Source of the DNA: Chitinophagaceae bacterium UBA4857
GTDB lineage: Bacteria; Bacteroidota; Bacteroidia; Chitinophagales; Chitinophagaceae
Assembly (NCBI GenBank): GCA_002399735.1
Contig: DHEF01000035.1
Coordinates: 1-17,657, forward strand
Direction: 5' to 3'
DNA: 17,657 nt
Position 1 is the first letter of the stretch, and every line of letters starts with the position of its first letter. Below are positions 1-9,600 of this stretch, piece by piece. The position numbers and the translations under genes are program-made. The notes beneath the pieces were generated by a model. That model had not been told where the DNA came from. It ran no database searches and saw only the letters and a list, made by a program, of their open reading frames with translations.

Positions 1-96
1 GTCGCACTCTTGTGCACCTGTAACTTTACTTAGCATTATGCAAGGTGCACCCCGACCTGTCGGTGGTTCTGTAGTAATTCTATTGAGCATTGTGCA
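1..96 (-). repeat. Repeat R1, inverted partner of R2, cut by the window edge
   Basis: The reverse complement of this stretch matches R2 from 2881 onward at roughly 80-85% by eye with one gap. It includes the shared blocks TCGGGGTGCACC, GTTACAGGTGCAC and AAGAGTGCGAC. The element starts before the window, because the GCAA.. half that follows GTGCGAC in the other copies is missing here. It ends four bases before the stop codon of the sulfatase at 101. A short dyad (CCGAC-CT-GTCGG, 52-63) lies inside it. No open reading frame is convincing, so this is an intergenic repeat. Confidence 0.8.
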
Positions 97-100
97 GGTA

Positions 101-1600
101 TTACTTTAAAAACTCCCATTCCTTTAACACCGGTGTATGGTGTTCTTTTTCCTGAATAGCTTTAAAACGTTCAATAATTTCAGGATGGCTAGCAGCTATA
201 TCATTTGTTTCGTTTACATCTTTTGTTAAATCGTATAACTGCCAGGGCGCATTTTTATTTTTGCGTACATTGGTACGAACACCTTTCCAATTACCCAAAC
301 GTATGGCTACCTGGCCGCCTTTTTCAGGATATTCAAAATAAATATATTCCCGTTTTTGCTGGTCTTTATTTTTTCCAAGTAAAGTAGGCAGATAAGAAAC
401 GCCATCAGTGATCGGTACTTGCTGATGGGTTATATCGGCTAATGTGGCCATTAAATCGTACTGTATGGATACAAGATCGGAGGTAGTTCCTGCCTTTATT
501 TTACCCGGCCATCGTGCAATAAAAGGCATACGAATACCACCTTCGTATACATCCATTTTCATACCTCTTAACCCCATGGTACTATTAAAAAATTTAGTAT
601 CCACTCCCCCATTAAAACTGGGACCATTATCACTACTAAACATGATAATTGTATTTTCATCCAGGCCCAATTCTTTTATTTTTTGCATTACTATACCTAC
701 CTGTTCATCTAAATAAGTAATCATAGCTGCATAAGTTGACAATGGATATTTAACCGGTGTATACCCCTGTTGGGCATAATAAGGCTTCTCCTCAAATTCC
801 CCGATATATTGTTTTACATAAGCATCGGGCACTTGTAAAGAAACATGCGGTATGGTATAGGGTAAATACAAAAAGAAAGGTTTGTCTTTATTGTTATTAA
901 TAAAACCCAGTGCTTTTTCGGTTATTTTTTCCGGTGCGTAATTTTTGCCGGTGTAGTATGCATAATCAGCTTCTTTAAAAGTAGTGGGATCAACTTTTTT
1001 GTGCACATTAATAAACGGTTGTTGTAAGGAATCCCATTTATCGTTTTCCCATAAATGTGTGGGGTAATAGTTATGCGCTTGTTTTTGATCCAGGTAACCA
1101 TAAAAATAATCAAAGCCTTGTTTATTGGGAGAACCCTCCGTATTGTGCATACCTAAACCCCATTTACCTGTTAATGCCGTAGCATATCCTTTTTGTTTCA
1201 TCAATTCTGCCACTGTAAACTCTTCATCTTTTAAAGGCATTTGGCCTCTTTCTGTACTATCGGGAAAACCACCGAGTTCATGGTTACCACGTATGTATGA
1301 TTTACCTGCATGTTTACCGGTCATTAACATAGCCCTTGCCGGCGCACAAACAGGCATACTGGTGTAATGCTGTGTAAAGCGCATGCCTTCTTTGGCCATT
1401 TTATCAAGGTTGGGTGTTTTTATTTTTTGCTGACCATAACTACCCAATTCCCCAATACCTAAATCATCGGCATATATGTAAATTACATTAGGCAACTTTT
1501 GTTGTTTACTTTTTTTGTTTTGCGCCTGTACATTACCCGACAGCCATGTGATTAACACAATTACAAAACAAGTACTTATAATATGGATAGCTTTTATCAT
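101..1600 (-). CDS. Secreted S1-family sulfatase (Cys-type, arylsulfatase-like)
   Basis: Predicted formylglycine-dependent sulfatase that hydrolyses sulfate esters, most likely on a sugar given its neighbours. The 499-aa length is normal for S1. Residues 1-27 form a signal peptide ending VQAQ. The metal-binding Asp pair is D45/D46 (YADDLG). The maturation motif is C85-A-P-A-R89, so the catalytic Cys would be oxidised to formylglycine by FGE or anSME. Other active-site candidates are K146 (GKWGLG), H252 (PHVSLQ) and D324/N325 (SSDNG). It starts 21 bp after the stop of the GH27 gene on the same strand, so the two are very likely co-transcribed. The substrate cannot be read from sequence. The motif's A at the position that is usually S is tolerated in CxPxR sulfatases. 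The maturase is not in the window. Confidence 0.93.
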   Translation of the reverse strand: MIKAIHIISTCFVIVLITWLSGNVQAQNKKSKQQKLPNVIYIYADDLGIGELGSYGQQKIKTPNLDKMAKEGMRFTQHYTSMPVCAPARAMLMTGKHAGKSYIRGNHELGGFPDSTERGQMPLKDEEFTVAELMKQKGYATALTGKWGLGMHNTEGSPNKQGFDYFYGYLDQKQAHNYYPTHLWENDKWDSLQQPFINVHKKVDPTTFKEADYAYYTGKNYAPEKITEKALGFINNNKDKPFFLYLPYTIPHVSLQVPDAYVKQYIGEFEEKPYYAQQGYTPVKYPLSTYAAMITYLDEQVGIVMQKIKELGLDENTIIMFSSDNGPSFNGGVDTKFFNSTMGLRGMKMDVYEGGIRMPFIARWPGKIKAGTTSDLVSIQYDLMATLADITHQQVPITDGVSYLPTLLGKNKDQQKREYIYFEYPEKGGQVAIRLGNWKGVRTNVRKNKNAPWQLYDLTKDVNETNDIAASHPEIIERFKAIQEKEHHTPVLKEWEFLK

Positions 1601-1621
1601 GTAGGTATCAGCTTAGGTATT

Positions 1622-2827
1622 TTAATTTTGTTTACTTAAACGAAACAGTTTTGTTTCATGTGCGGCCACTTTACCTTTCCACTTTTTACCTTTTGCTATC
1701 TGCTTGTGTAACCACAGGTCTCTTACATTGTATTTATCTGTTAAACCCAAATCACTAAAATTAATATCGGCAGTTTGTTCGGTATCTGCTTTATTTAAAA
1801 CGGCAACGGCTATATCGCCATTAGTAAGTGGCTTTACCAATACATCCCATACCTCCGTATTTGTTTTTCGTATGGCCTGTTTACCTAATTCGTCCTGATT
1901 AATAGCTATTACTTCTTCATTTAACAGAATGGTTTTTGTTTGTTCATCCATGGTGCGAATGTCGTTGCTGGCATATAAGGGAGAATTCATCATGGTCCAT
2001 AAAGTAAACTGACTTTGGTATTCGGCTTGCGTACAACCATTACCACCTTTGTAAGAGGTAGGTCCTTTTTTACCATACAAACCCGCTACCAACATATCGG
2101 CATCATTCCATTTACCCGGACCGGAATATTCATGTAAGGCTACGGTTACATCATAAATATCCATGATACCTTCGCTACCTTCTTCACCGGCCTTACGTTT
2201 CCATTTGTCTCTAACATCATAAGTAGTACGCCATAAATGCCCACCGGCTTCGGCTGCCCAAAGCCAAGGTTTACGTGGGCCCCATTCGCATACGCTAAAC
2301 ATTATTTCACGACCGGATTTTTTTAGGGCATCACCCATTTTTTTATATCTGGCTTTTGCAGTTTCAACATCTTCCGGCGCACCACAGTAATCGTACTTTA
2401 AAAAATCAACATCCCAAGAGGCAAATGTTTTTGCATCTTGTTCTTCAAAATGTAAACTGGCCGTGTAACCTGCACAAGTTAGCGGAGCTGCATCGCTGTA
2501 AATGCCCAGTTTAATCCCCCTATCATGTACATATTTAGCCAGTGCTTTAATGCCCGATGGAAATTTTTGCGGGTCGGGAATCATATTATTTTTTTTGTCG
2601 CGGCCCCCTTGCCAACCATCATCTATAAAAATATAATTGTAACCTGCTTTAACCATGCCGGTGCTTACCATAGCATCAGCCATTGATTTTATATCCTGCT
2701 CGGTAACCTTATCGGCCAGGAGGTTCCAGCTCATCCAACCCATAGGTGGTTTAGCGGCCAACTTGTTTTGCTGCGCAAAAACACAACCTATAAATAATAT
2801 ACTTATGATTAAAAAAGTAAAACGCAT
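1622..2827 (-). CDS. Secreted GH27 alpha-galactosidase
   Basis: Predicted retaining glycoside hydrolase releasing terminal alpha-linked galactose; some GH27 members act on alpha-N-acetylgalactosamine or beta-L-arabinopyranose. The 401-aa length fits family 27. Residues 1-19 are a signal peptide. Family landmarks are PPMGWMSWN (27-35), IDDGWQ (68-73), the nucleophile D146 in LKYDYC, and the acid/base region WNDADML (240-246). TMMNSPLYASND and the INQDELGKQ stretch complete the TIM barrel, and a short C-terminal beta domain follows. It lies downstream of the GH29 gene on the same strand across a 190-bp gap that contains repeat R2, and 21 bp upstream of the sulfatase. One transcript for all three is plausible but the gap makes it uncertain. 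GH27 is firm; exact sugar specificity is not. Confidence 0.94.
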   Translation of the reverse strand: MRFTFLIISILFIGCVFAQQNKLAAKPPMGWMSWNLLADKVTEQDIKSMADAMVSTGMVKAGYNYIFIDDGWQGGRDKKNNMIPDPQKFPSGIKALAKYVHDRGIKLGIYSDAAPLTCAGYTASLHFEEQDAKTFASWDVDFLKYDYCGAPEDVETAKARYKKMGDALKKSGREIMFSVCEWGPRKPWLWAAEAGGHLWRTTYDVRDKWKRKAGEEGSEGIMDIYDVTVALHEYSGPGKWNDADMLVAGLYGKKGPTSYKGGNGCTQAEYQSQFTLWTMMNSPLYASNDIRTMDEQTKTILLNEEVIAINQDELGKQAIRKTNTEVWDVLVKPLTNGDIAVAVLNKADTEQTADINFSDLGLTDKYNVRDLWLHKQIAKGKKWKGKVAAHETKLFRLSKQN

Positions 2828-2880
2828 GGCATTTATTTAAGTTTGTTGTTAATAGTAACTAAGTATAAAGTTTTGCTAAC

Positions 2881-3013
2881 TGCAATATGCTGCATAGAAT
2901 TACTGAACATACCGCCGATAAATCGGGGTGCACCTTCCACAATGCTGAGTAATGTTACAGGTGCACAAGAGTGCGACGCAACAGACGATGATAGTAGTAA
3001 TGCAGCTGATAAC
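2881..3013 (+). repeat. Repeat R2, the longest copy of the intergenic family
   Basis: This copy holds both modules of the family. The first (2881-2977) matches R1 in inverted orientation. The second (about 2968-3013: AAGAGTGCGACGCAACAG through GCAGCTGATAAC) matches R3 in the same orientation and R4 in inverted orientation. It fills most of the gap between GH29 and GH27 and ends four bases before the GH29 stop codon. A dyad CCGAT-AA-ATCGG (2915-2926) sits where R1 has CCGAC-CT-GTCGG, so both arms have changed together. No coding potential is evident. Confidence 0.85.
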
Positions 3014-3017
3014 ATAA

Positions 3018-4517
3018 TTATTTATTTCTTTTATCCGGCATATCAATAACACAGATTTCGTAAATAGAAGGTGGTGCAGTTGCTTTTGTAATGTTTAATC
3101 TAAGCTTTTCGGTTTTATATTTTTTAGGAAAGTGAATTACCTTACAATCGCCCATGGTTTCATTAGACAAATAAATGGTTTGCCATTGGTTGTTGATGAG
3201 AATATCTACACTGTATGCAGTAATACGTGGTATACGGATTTGTGAGAAACCGTCGGCTGCATTTTTTACATCCTGGTACTCGTAAATACTGATTTTATTA
3301 AACAGTGCGTTGGGGTTTAATGTTATTTCCAATTGAGCAGCGGTATCTTTTGCCGCCCACCGTGAATCCATTTTACCATCGTTTACTTTAGCAGCGCCAT
3401 ACTCATCATTATTGGAGGCAAATACGCTATTGGCTGTAGCAGGTTGTAACAAAGAAATAAATGTTCCGTTCTTTGGCAGTGGTTTATTTTTTTTAATGCC
3501 GATACGTTGCGCCAACGCAATGGCAGTGTTGGCTTCATACTCCAATATGCGACCGGTTTGATCGGGAGGAATATTTAAAACTAAACTATTATCGTTAGCG
3601 GTTGACCAATAAAAAAGTTCTTCTAATTCATCCAGGTTTCTAACTGGCAGCGGTGTTGATTTTTGAAACCAGTTCCAGTTTTTACTAATACAAATGGTAT
3701 GCTCAAAAGGAAGGTAATAGGATTGTCCCTGATGGAGATATTGTTTTTTATCGAACAGATTAATGATTTTGGGGTCCCATAAACGGAAGTCGGAAGGGAA
3801 ATAATGAAAGAAGTATTTATTGTCTTCCGTCATGTTGGAAGGCGGTGTAAAATTTCTTTTGCCGGCTTCATTTACAATGGTATGATTAACGCTAACGGCA
3901 CATAATGGATTGTATTTTTTTACCAATGCATAAATCTGGTCAATACCCCACTGATCGGGTTTTCTATCCCAACCACCATCGAGCCATAATTCGCAAATAG
4001 GTCCGTAATTGGTAAACAACTCGGTAAGTTGTTGTAACATATAATTTACATATACCTGCGGATCTTTGTCCTTATAAGTAGGCTCATGTCTGTCCCAAAG
4101 CGAATAATAAATAGCAAATTGTAATCCGTATTTTTTACAGGCTTTGGCTACAGCTTTTACCACATCAGTTTTTACGGGTGATGAAGCTACATCGTAAGTA
4201 GTGTACTTACTATCCCATAAACAAAACCCATCATGGTGTTTTACTGTTAACAGCACATACCGAAAGCCGGCTTCTTTAGCCACACGAACCCATTGGTCGG
4301 GATCGAGTTGGGTGGGGTTATATTTTTCAACAGGTATGTTTCCATCCGACCATTCAATATCGGCAAAAGTGTTGATACCAAAATGAATGAACATTCCGTA
4401 ACCCCTTTTTATCATAGCTTGTTGCGCCTTATTGGGACGATTGCCGGGTAATTGCCATTGAGCCAATAAGCTTTCGCCGGAGAATAATAAAAGAAAAAAA
4501 AGAAAGATTTTATACAT
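3018..4517 (-). CDS. Secreted GH29 alpha-L-fucosidase with C-terminal F5/8-type domain
   Basis: Predicted retaining alpha-L-fucosidase releasing terminal L-fucose. The 499-aa protein has a signal peptide (1-20, ending SLLAQ) and a GH29 barrel from about 28 to 350. Visible landmarks are GMFIHFGINTF (41-51), KHHDGFCLWDS (93-103) and the candidate nucleophile D180 in CELWLDGGW. Residues about 365-495 resemble an F5/8 type C (CBM32-like) domain (NDGKMDSRWAAKD, then a beta-rich tail ending in YEICVID), which would bind glycan. The overall layout resembles the GH29-B subgroup (alpha-1,3/1,4 specificity), but I would not assign the linkage. It is divergent from the second sulfatase across a 181-bp gap and is the first gene of the leftward enzyme set. 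R2 follows its stop directly. Confidence 0.92.
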   Translation of the reverse strand: MYKIFLFFLLLFSGESLLAQWQLPGNRPNKAQQAMIKRGYGMFIHFGINTFADIEWSDGNIPVEKYNPTQLDPDQWVRVAKEAGFRYVLLTVKHHDGFCLWDSKYTTYDVASSPVKTDVVKAVAKACKKYGLQFAIYYSLWDRHEPTYKDKDPQVYVNYMLQQLTELFTNYGPICELWLDGGWDRKPDQWGIDQIYALVKKYNPLCAVSVNHTIVNEAGKRNFTPPSNMTEDNKYFFHYFPSDFRLWDPKIINLFDKKQYLHQGQSYYLPFEHTICISKNWNWFQKSTPLPVRNLDELEELFYWSTANDNSLVLNIPPDQTGRILEYEANTAIALAQRIGIKKNKPLPKNGTFISLLQPATANSVFASNNDEYGAAKVNDGKMDSRWAAKDTAAQLEITLNPNALFNKISIYEYQDVKNAADGFSQIRIPRITAYSVDILINNQWQTIYLSNETMGDCKVIHFPKKYKTEKLRLNITKATAPPSIYEICVIDMPDKRNK

Positions 4518-4698
4518 GCGTATTTTATTGAAGCAAGCAAAAACTAACTGTTAATGCTTAAAAATATCAGAAGTTTTTGACATAACATCACGCAAACGGG
4601 TGCATTAATTTTTGTTAACAATTGGACTATGCCAATATAGTATTGCGTAAATTAGGGTTACTGATTTTTATAAATAACCAAATCAACTGTTGCCAGCC
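4518..4698. promoter_or_regulatory. Divergent intergenic region between GH29 and sulfatase 2
   Basis: Both flanking genes start outward from this 181-bp AT-rich gap, so it must carry at least one promoter for each. I see no exact TAnnTTTG box. Each strand carries a near match with one extra spacer base: TAATTTTTG on plus at 4606-4614, and TAGTTTTTG on minus upstream of GH29. Neither has a convincing TTG at the -33 position. No operator-like long dyad stands out. The role is inferred from gene orientation. Confidence 0.35.
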
Positions 4699-6249
4699 AT
4701 GCTGAATTATAAAAAATATGCTTTACCTTTTTTGTTGCCTGTAATTTTATTTACCGGCACATCGGGTAAAAAGATAGATACGTCCAAACGTAAACAGCCG
4801 AATATTGTTTTTATATTTTCTGACGACCATGCTTACCAGGCCATTGGTGCATACGGCAATAAAATAGCTCAAACACCTAATATTGACCGTATTGCCAGAG
4901 AAGGAGCACTATTTAAAAATGTTTTTATAACCAACAGTATTTGCGGTCCAAGCCGGGCTATACTACTTACCGGCAAATACAGCCATGTAAACGGATTTAC
5001 CCGTAATGAAGTACGTTTTGATACCAACCAATTGGTATTTCCCCAATTGTTACAACAAAACGGTTACCAAACGGCATGGATTGGTAAACTGCATTTAAAA
5101 AATGTACCCAAGGGCTTAGACTACTGGAATCTGTTACCGGGGCAAGGACATTACTACAATCCATCATTTATAAACACCAACAATGATACGGCAAAAGTAA
5201 ACGGTTATGTAACGGATATTATTACCAACAACTCGATTGACTGGATTGAAAAAAGAGATACCGACAAACCTTTCTTTTTAGTGGTGGGGCAAAAAGCTAC
5301 ACATAGGGAATGGTTACCAGCTATTGAAGACCTTGGCGCTTATGACCATATAAATTTTCCCTTACCTACTAATTTTTATGATGATTATAAGGGCCGTGAA
5401 GCCGCTAAACAACAGGACATGACCATTGATAAAACCATGTTGCTGGACAGTGACTTAAAAATACATGCAGATTATGAAAAGATGAGAGATTATAACCGGT
5501 TAGAAGGTGAACAGAAAAAGAAATTTTACGATTATTATGAAAACAAAATAAGTAAGGAGTTTGATGAAAAAAAGTTAAGCGACAAAGCTTTAACGGAATG
5601 GAAGTACCAGCGTTATATGAAAGATTATCTGGCAACTGCCAATTCGTTAGACAGAAATATTGGAAAATTGTTAGCCTATCTGGACAAAACCGGATTGGCC
5701 GAAAACACCATTGTTATTTATGCATCGGACCAGGGATTTTATTTAGGTGAGCATGGTTGGTTTGATAAACGTTTTATGTATGAAGAATCATTACGAACTG
5801 CTTTTGTAATGCGTTATCCCGGTGTAATAAAACCCGGTACAGTTATTAATAATTTTACATTAGGCCAGGATTGGTCGGCTACATTATTAGATGCTGCAGG
5901 GATTAAAGTGCCGAAGGAAATACAAGGTGTATCGGTTATGCCATTGGTAAAAGGCAAAAAAGCACCTAACTGGCGAAAGCAAGTATATTATCACTATTAT
6001 GAATTTCCTGAACCGCATCATGTTTCTCCTCATTTTGGTATGCGAACGGAACAGTACAAACTAATTCGGTTTTATGGTGGTATAAATAGCTGGGAATTGT
6101 ATGATTTAAAAACCGATCCCGATGAAATGAAAAATATTTACGAGATGAAGAAAAACACAACCCTGGTAGCACAGTTGAAAACACAGTTAAGAAATTTAAT
6201 GGTGCAGTATAAGGATACGGCTGCATTACGGATTGCTGAGATGCGATAA
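4699..6249 (+). CDS. Exported S1-family sulfatase (Cys-type), second copy
   Basis: Predicted formylglycine-dependent sulfatase of 516 aa. I chose the ATG at 4699 over an in-frame TTG at 4690 because it gives a clean signal sequence (KKYALPFLLPVILFTGTSG). Metal-binding residues D42/D43 (FSDDHA), maturation motif C82-G-P-S-R86, K130/H132 (GKLHL), H202 in KATHREW and D349-type ASDQG (about 346-350) are all present, so the active site looks intact. The HREW feature recalls S1 sulfatases acting on amino sugars, but this is only a hint. It is only distantly similar to the first sulfatase, so the pair probably has different targets rather than being a recent duplication. It is the only plus-strand gene in the glycan cluster. 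A 12-bp perfect palindrome (6251-6262) follows the stop. Confidence 0.92.
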   Translation: MLNYKKYALPFLLPVILFTGTSGKKIDTSKRKQPNIVFIFSDDHAYQAIGAYGNKIAQTPNIDRIAREGALFKNVFITNSICGPSRAILLTGKYSHVNGFTRNEVRFDTNQLVFPQLLQQNGYQTAWIGKLHLKNVPKGLDYWNLLPGQGHYYNPSFINTNNDTAKVNGYVTDIITNNSIDWIEKRDTDKPFFLVVGQKATHREWLPAIEDLGAYDHINFPLPTNFYDDYKGREAAKQQDMTIDKTMLLDSDLKIHADYEKMRDYNRLEGEQKKKFYDYYENKISKEFDEKKLSDKALTEWKYQRYMKDYLATANSLDRNIGKLLAYLDKTGLAENTIVIYASDQGFYLGEHGWFDKRFMYEESLRTAFVMRYPGVIKPGTVINNFTLGQDWSATLLDAAGIKVPKEIQGVSVMPLVKGKKAPNWRKQVYYHYYEFPEPHHVSPHFGMRTEQYKLIRFYGGINSWELYDLKTDPDEMKNIYEMKKNTTLVAQLKTQLRNLMVQYKDTAALRIAEMR

Positions 6250-6348
6250 GGTATTTAAATACGCTGTTTCAAAAGTTTACTATTCATTTAGCTACGGCTA
6301 TGCTTATTTTCCTTTTACTTTTTTTCTTAGCAAAAAAAGTAACAAAAA

Positions 6349-6517
6349 AGCCAAGTCTTGTCCAAGGTGTATTCCGCCTGCAAGGGTTTGTAATTTGTAA
6401 ATACTATCAGGCGGAACCGTGCAGCCGCTTGGCTACAGGCTATTTTTTTCGGCTGGTCGTTTCTGTGTTAGTTCTTGTTTTTATTTGGTAAAGTTTGTTT
6501 TGGCTATGGCCGAAAAA
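6349..6517. other. Structured non-coding stretch with nested inverted repeats
   Basis: Three inverted repeats lie in order. AGCCAAG (6349-6355) pairs with CTTGGCT (6428-6434). Nested inside, TTCCGCCTG (6372-6380) pairs with CAGGCGGAA (6408-6416). TTTTTCGGC (6445-6453) pairs with GCCGAAAAA (6509-6517). A 63-codon open frame across the area on the plus strand reads as low-complexity (rich in F, K, V, L) and has no family resemblance, so I treat the region as non-coding. It lies between the convergent ends of sulfatase 2 and the GH127 gene. It could be a structured RNA, a bidirectional terminator region or a decayed mobile repeat. Confidence 0.5.
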
Positions 6518-6577
6518 CGCCATTCCGCCACCGGCTGTACTTACACTGCGGACAAGACAAGAACCCTACAGTACAAG

Positions 6578-6659
6578 CACGATGATGATTAGCGATATGC
6601 AGTACAAGTGTGCGACGCAAGGGACGTTGATTAGTATTACTACAGTTGATAACAAAAAA
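6578..6659 (+). repeat. Repeat R3, next to the 3' end of the GH127 gene
   Basis: The element runs from CACGATGATGATTAG through the core GTGTGCGACGCAAG to TACTACAGTTGATAAC. It ends about 9 bp before the stop codon of the arabinofuranosidase gene. It matches R4 (9801-9880) in inverted orientation over its whole length, and R2 in direct orientation over the core and the TGATAAC end. Internally it looks like two diverged copies of one unit, with GATGATTAG... echoed by GTTGATTAGTATTAC. Confidence 0.8.
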
Positions 6660-6668
6660 TCGATATGC

Positions 6669-9600
6669 TTATTTCAATTTAACATCCAGGTAAACTGAGT
6701 GACGACCATAAGATTCATAAAACGGTTTATACACAATGCCATCGATAGTGAATTGTAATTCCTTTGGATTACCTTGAATGCTTTTACCAATATCATCCGC
6801 ATCAAAAGTTACCTGGCGCCATTCTTTTCTTGCTTCAGGCTCTTGCGCTGCTAACAAAACAGGACCATAAAATAAACTGGCTATATTTTGTTGATCCATC
6901 ACCGGATCAAGATGAAACTGGAAAGGCATTTTTAATTCTACCACATCACCAGTTTTCCAGGTACGGCTTATTGTAAGGTAACTACCCGGTATGGCTTTCA
7001 GTGCCTGTTCTTTACCATTAATTTTTACAATAAATCCTTTGGTTGCCCAACCCGGCACACGTACATTCATATCAAACTTGCCATTACCTTTTACTGTCAA
7101 TCTTGTATGATCTTCTTTGGGAAAATTAGTTGTTTGCTCGATGGTAACCTTGCGTTCCGTCCACTCCAATGTAGATGGTATGTACAGGTTAACATACAGT
7201 GCATTGTTGTCTTTGTTTTTAAAGTAAATGGAGTTTTGCAGTTTAGTACTGCTTTCAATAGCAGTACCGTTACAACAAGTAAAACCTGTCATGTTAGGGT
7301 TACCAAATTGTTTGGTAGAGCCTGGTCTTAACGGTACATGATAAGTATTAGCCGGACTGTTTTCGGCAACCGACGCTAATATATGATTGTACAAACCACG
7401 CTCATAGTAATCCATCAACTCTGCACGTTGATCAAACATAAACAAACTACTTGTTAGTTTAAGCATATTGTAAGTAGCGCAGGTTTCGTTTTGTCCGCCG
7501 GCCGAAAATCCATTTTCGTATAATGATGCGGGTTGGCTGATAAAACACTCGGCATTAGCCGGATTGCGGGCACCGGCTACACCACCAATGCTGTACATAT
7601 AATCATTCACTGCTTTGTACCAAAAGTTATCGGCCACACGATAGTATTCCGGCATTTTAGAAACACCATACATTTCTATACTTCCCACAATTTGTGGTAT
7701 ATGTTGGTTGGCATGTAGGCCACGGAACATGTCAACATTTTTTGCTAAACCGTGTGTATGTTTTGCATCGCCAAAAAACACTTTAATGTTATCAAACAAC
7801 TGCGCCGTTTTTAAATAGCTGTCCTTACCGGTAATACGATATAAGTGCGCCATTGTTTCGTTCATACCACCGTACTCACCGGCAATGTATGTGTTCCACA
7901 TTTTTATCAATGTGTCTTTAGGCAATTGGCTTAAGCGTGCATTTACCCAATCGCCCATGCCAGTAGCCACATCCAATGCTTTTTTATTACCGCTTACTTC
8001 GTAAATATCAATTAAGCCTGCTAATATTTTATGTAAAGTGTAATAAGGTGCCCATATCTGTGTTTTTTGGCCACCATATTTTGCACCTTTTTCCAACATA
8101 ATAAACTGATCGGGAGGATAGGCACTGATAAAACCTGTACCCCAGTTCCAGTAATCGTTACGAATACCAGCATCACTTAAATCAGAATCATAATCAGTTT
8201 TACCATTGCCGGTCGGTACTAATGCAGGATTTGTTACAGGTTTTGTACCGGCATCTTTTGCCTTGCCTGATAATTTTGATAAATCGTACAAAGTGTTAAC
8301 CATGTACTCCATTTTTTCGGCAAAGTTTGCCTGTAAGGTTTTATCATAACCAGTACCGGCATAAGCTTGCGCAATAGCCGTAAGATAGTGGCCGGTAGCA
8401 TGACCACGTAATTTAGTATCCTGACTATCCCAAACCCCTAATGGTTTTGCACCATCCGGTTGTTTTTGCCCAAATGCATGGCGAAACATAAACAAGAAAG
8501 CGTTAGGATCTGTTTTGGCTAAAGTGTTTACAAACTTGTCGCGGTTTTCAATAAACTTAGTACCGTGTCCATGACCATCTGTTTTTAACGACACTTGTTT
8601 TAATTCAAAAGCCTGCAACTTTACATCAGGCGTATTGGCTTTAGCCAATGCAGGCTTAACTGTTACAATTGCTTTAGGTTTAAAGCCAGTGCCGGAAACC
8701 GCTCCGGTAATAATATAAGTTCCGGGTTTTGCAACAGCACTATTATCAGCATCTGCAGGCCATAACACACGTACTTTAGGGCCTTTTTTACCTTTTTGGT
8801 AAGTGCCTTGTGTATAACTTGGCAGGCGAGGTAAACTACCTACTTCAGTTTGTACCTGTACATCCGAAACACTTACTAAATAAGCATTGTATAATTGCGC
8901 TTGATTTTTAGGAAACTGTTGCAGGTTCTCTTCCGCTTTACCTACATTTACACCACCTTCACCACCTCTTACAGCATTATAATAAATACCCCCCACCTGT
9001 CTTCTGGTTAAAGGCACTCGGTATATACGAAAATCACGAACCAATGCATTTAATGTAGGGTCGCCGGTTACTAAAGATTTACCAATGTATAGTTGATTTT
9101 TTTCTCCGCTTTGTGCACCAAATACTGCCGATAATTCCAAGGGAATATCCTTTGCTTCACCTACCGACCTTCCATCTACAAAAGTGTTCATTGTTTTAGA
9201 AGGAATATCAATGACTACTGCTAAATGCACCCACTTATTTAATTCAATAGCGGGAGAAACTGCACTGTTTTTATTCGTACCGCCGGTAATTAACGATTCG
9301 TACCCTTCTTTATCTTTTGAACCTGTTGGTGATGCATAAAAATGTTTGTTGCCATCTTTTCCAAAATCAAAAAAACGTTGGCCTGCTTGCTTGGATCGCA
9401 GGTTTATCCATCCTGTAATGCTAATCGATTCCAGATCCGTCAATGCATCAGCAGGTAACGTAACAAAAGAACTACCGTCACCGGAAAGTGATAACACTTT
9501 GCCAAAACGTGGATCAGTTACAAACTTCGTTTCGCTGCCGTTAAGTGTAGCATGCAGGTTATTACGTGACCAATCCCTGGCATTACCATCAAATACATAA

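Noticed and set aside
1..3013. R1 and R2 as terminal inverted repeats of an insertion sequence
   Set aside because: The DNA between them encodes a sulfatase and GH27, not a transposase, and related copies occur at R3 and R4.
4690..4698. Earlier TTG start for sulfatase 2
   Set aside because: The ATG three codons later gives a normal signal sequence and is the more common start.
6300..6491. A 63-codon plus-strand frame after sulfatase 2
   Set aside because: Low-complexity, hydrophobic/lysine-rich translation over a stretch of inverted repeats, with no ribosome binding site or family resemblance.
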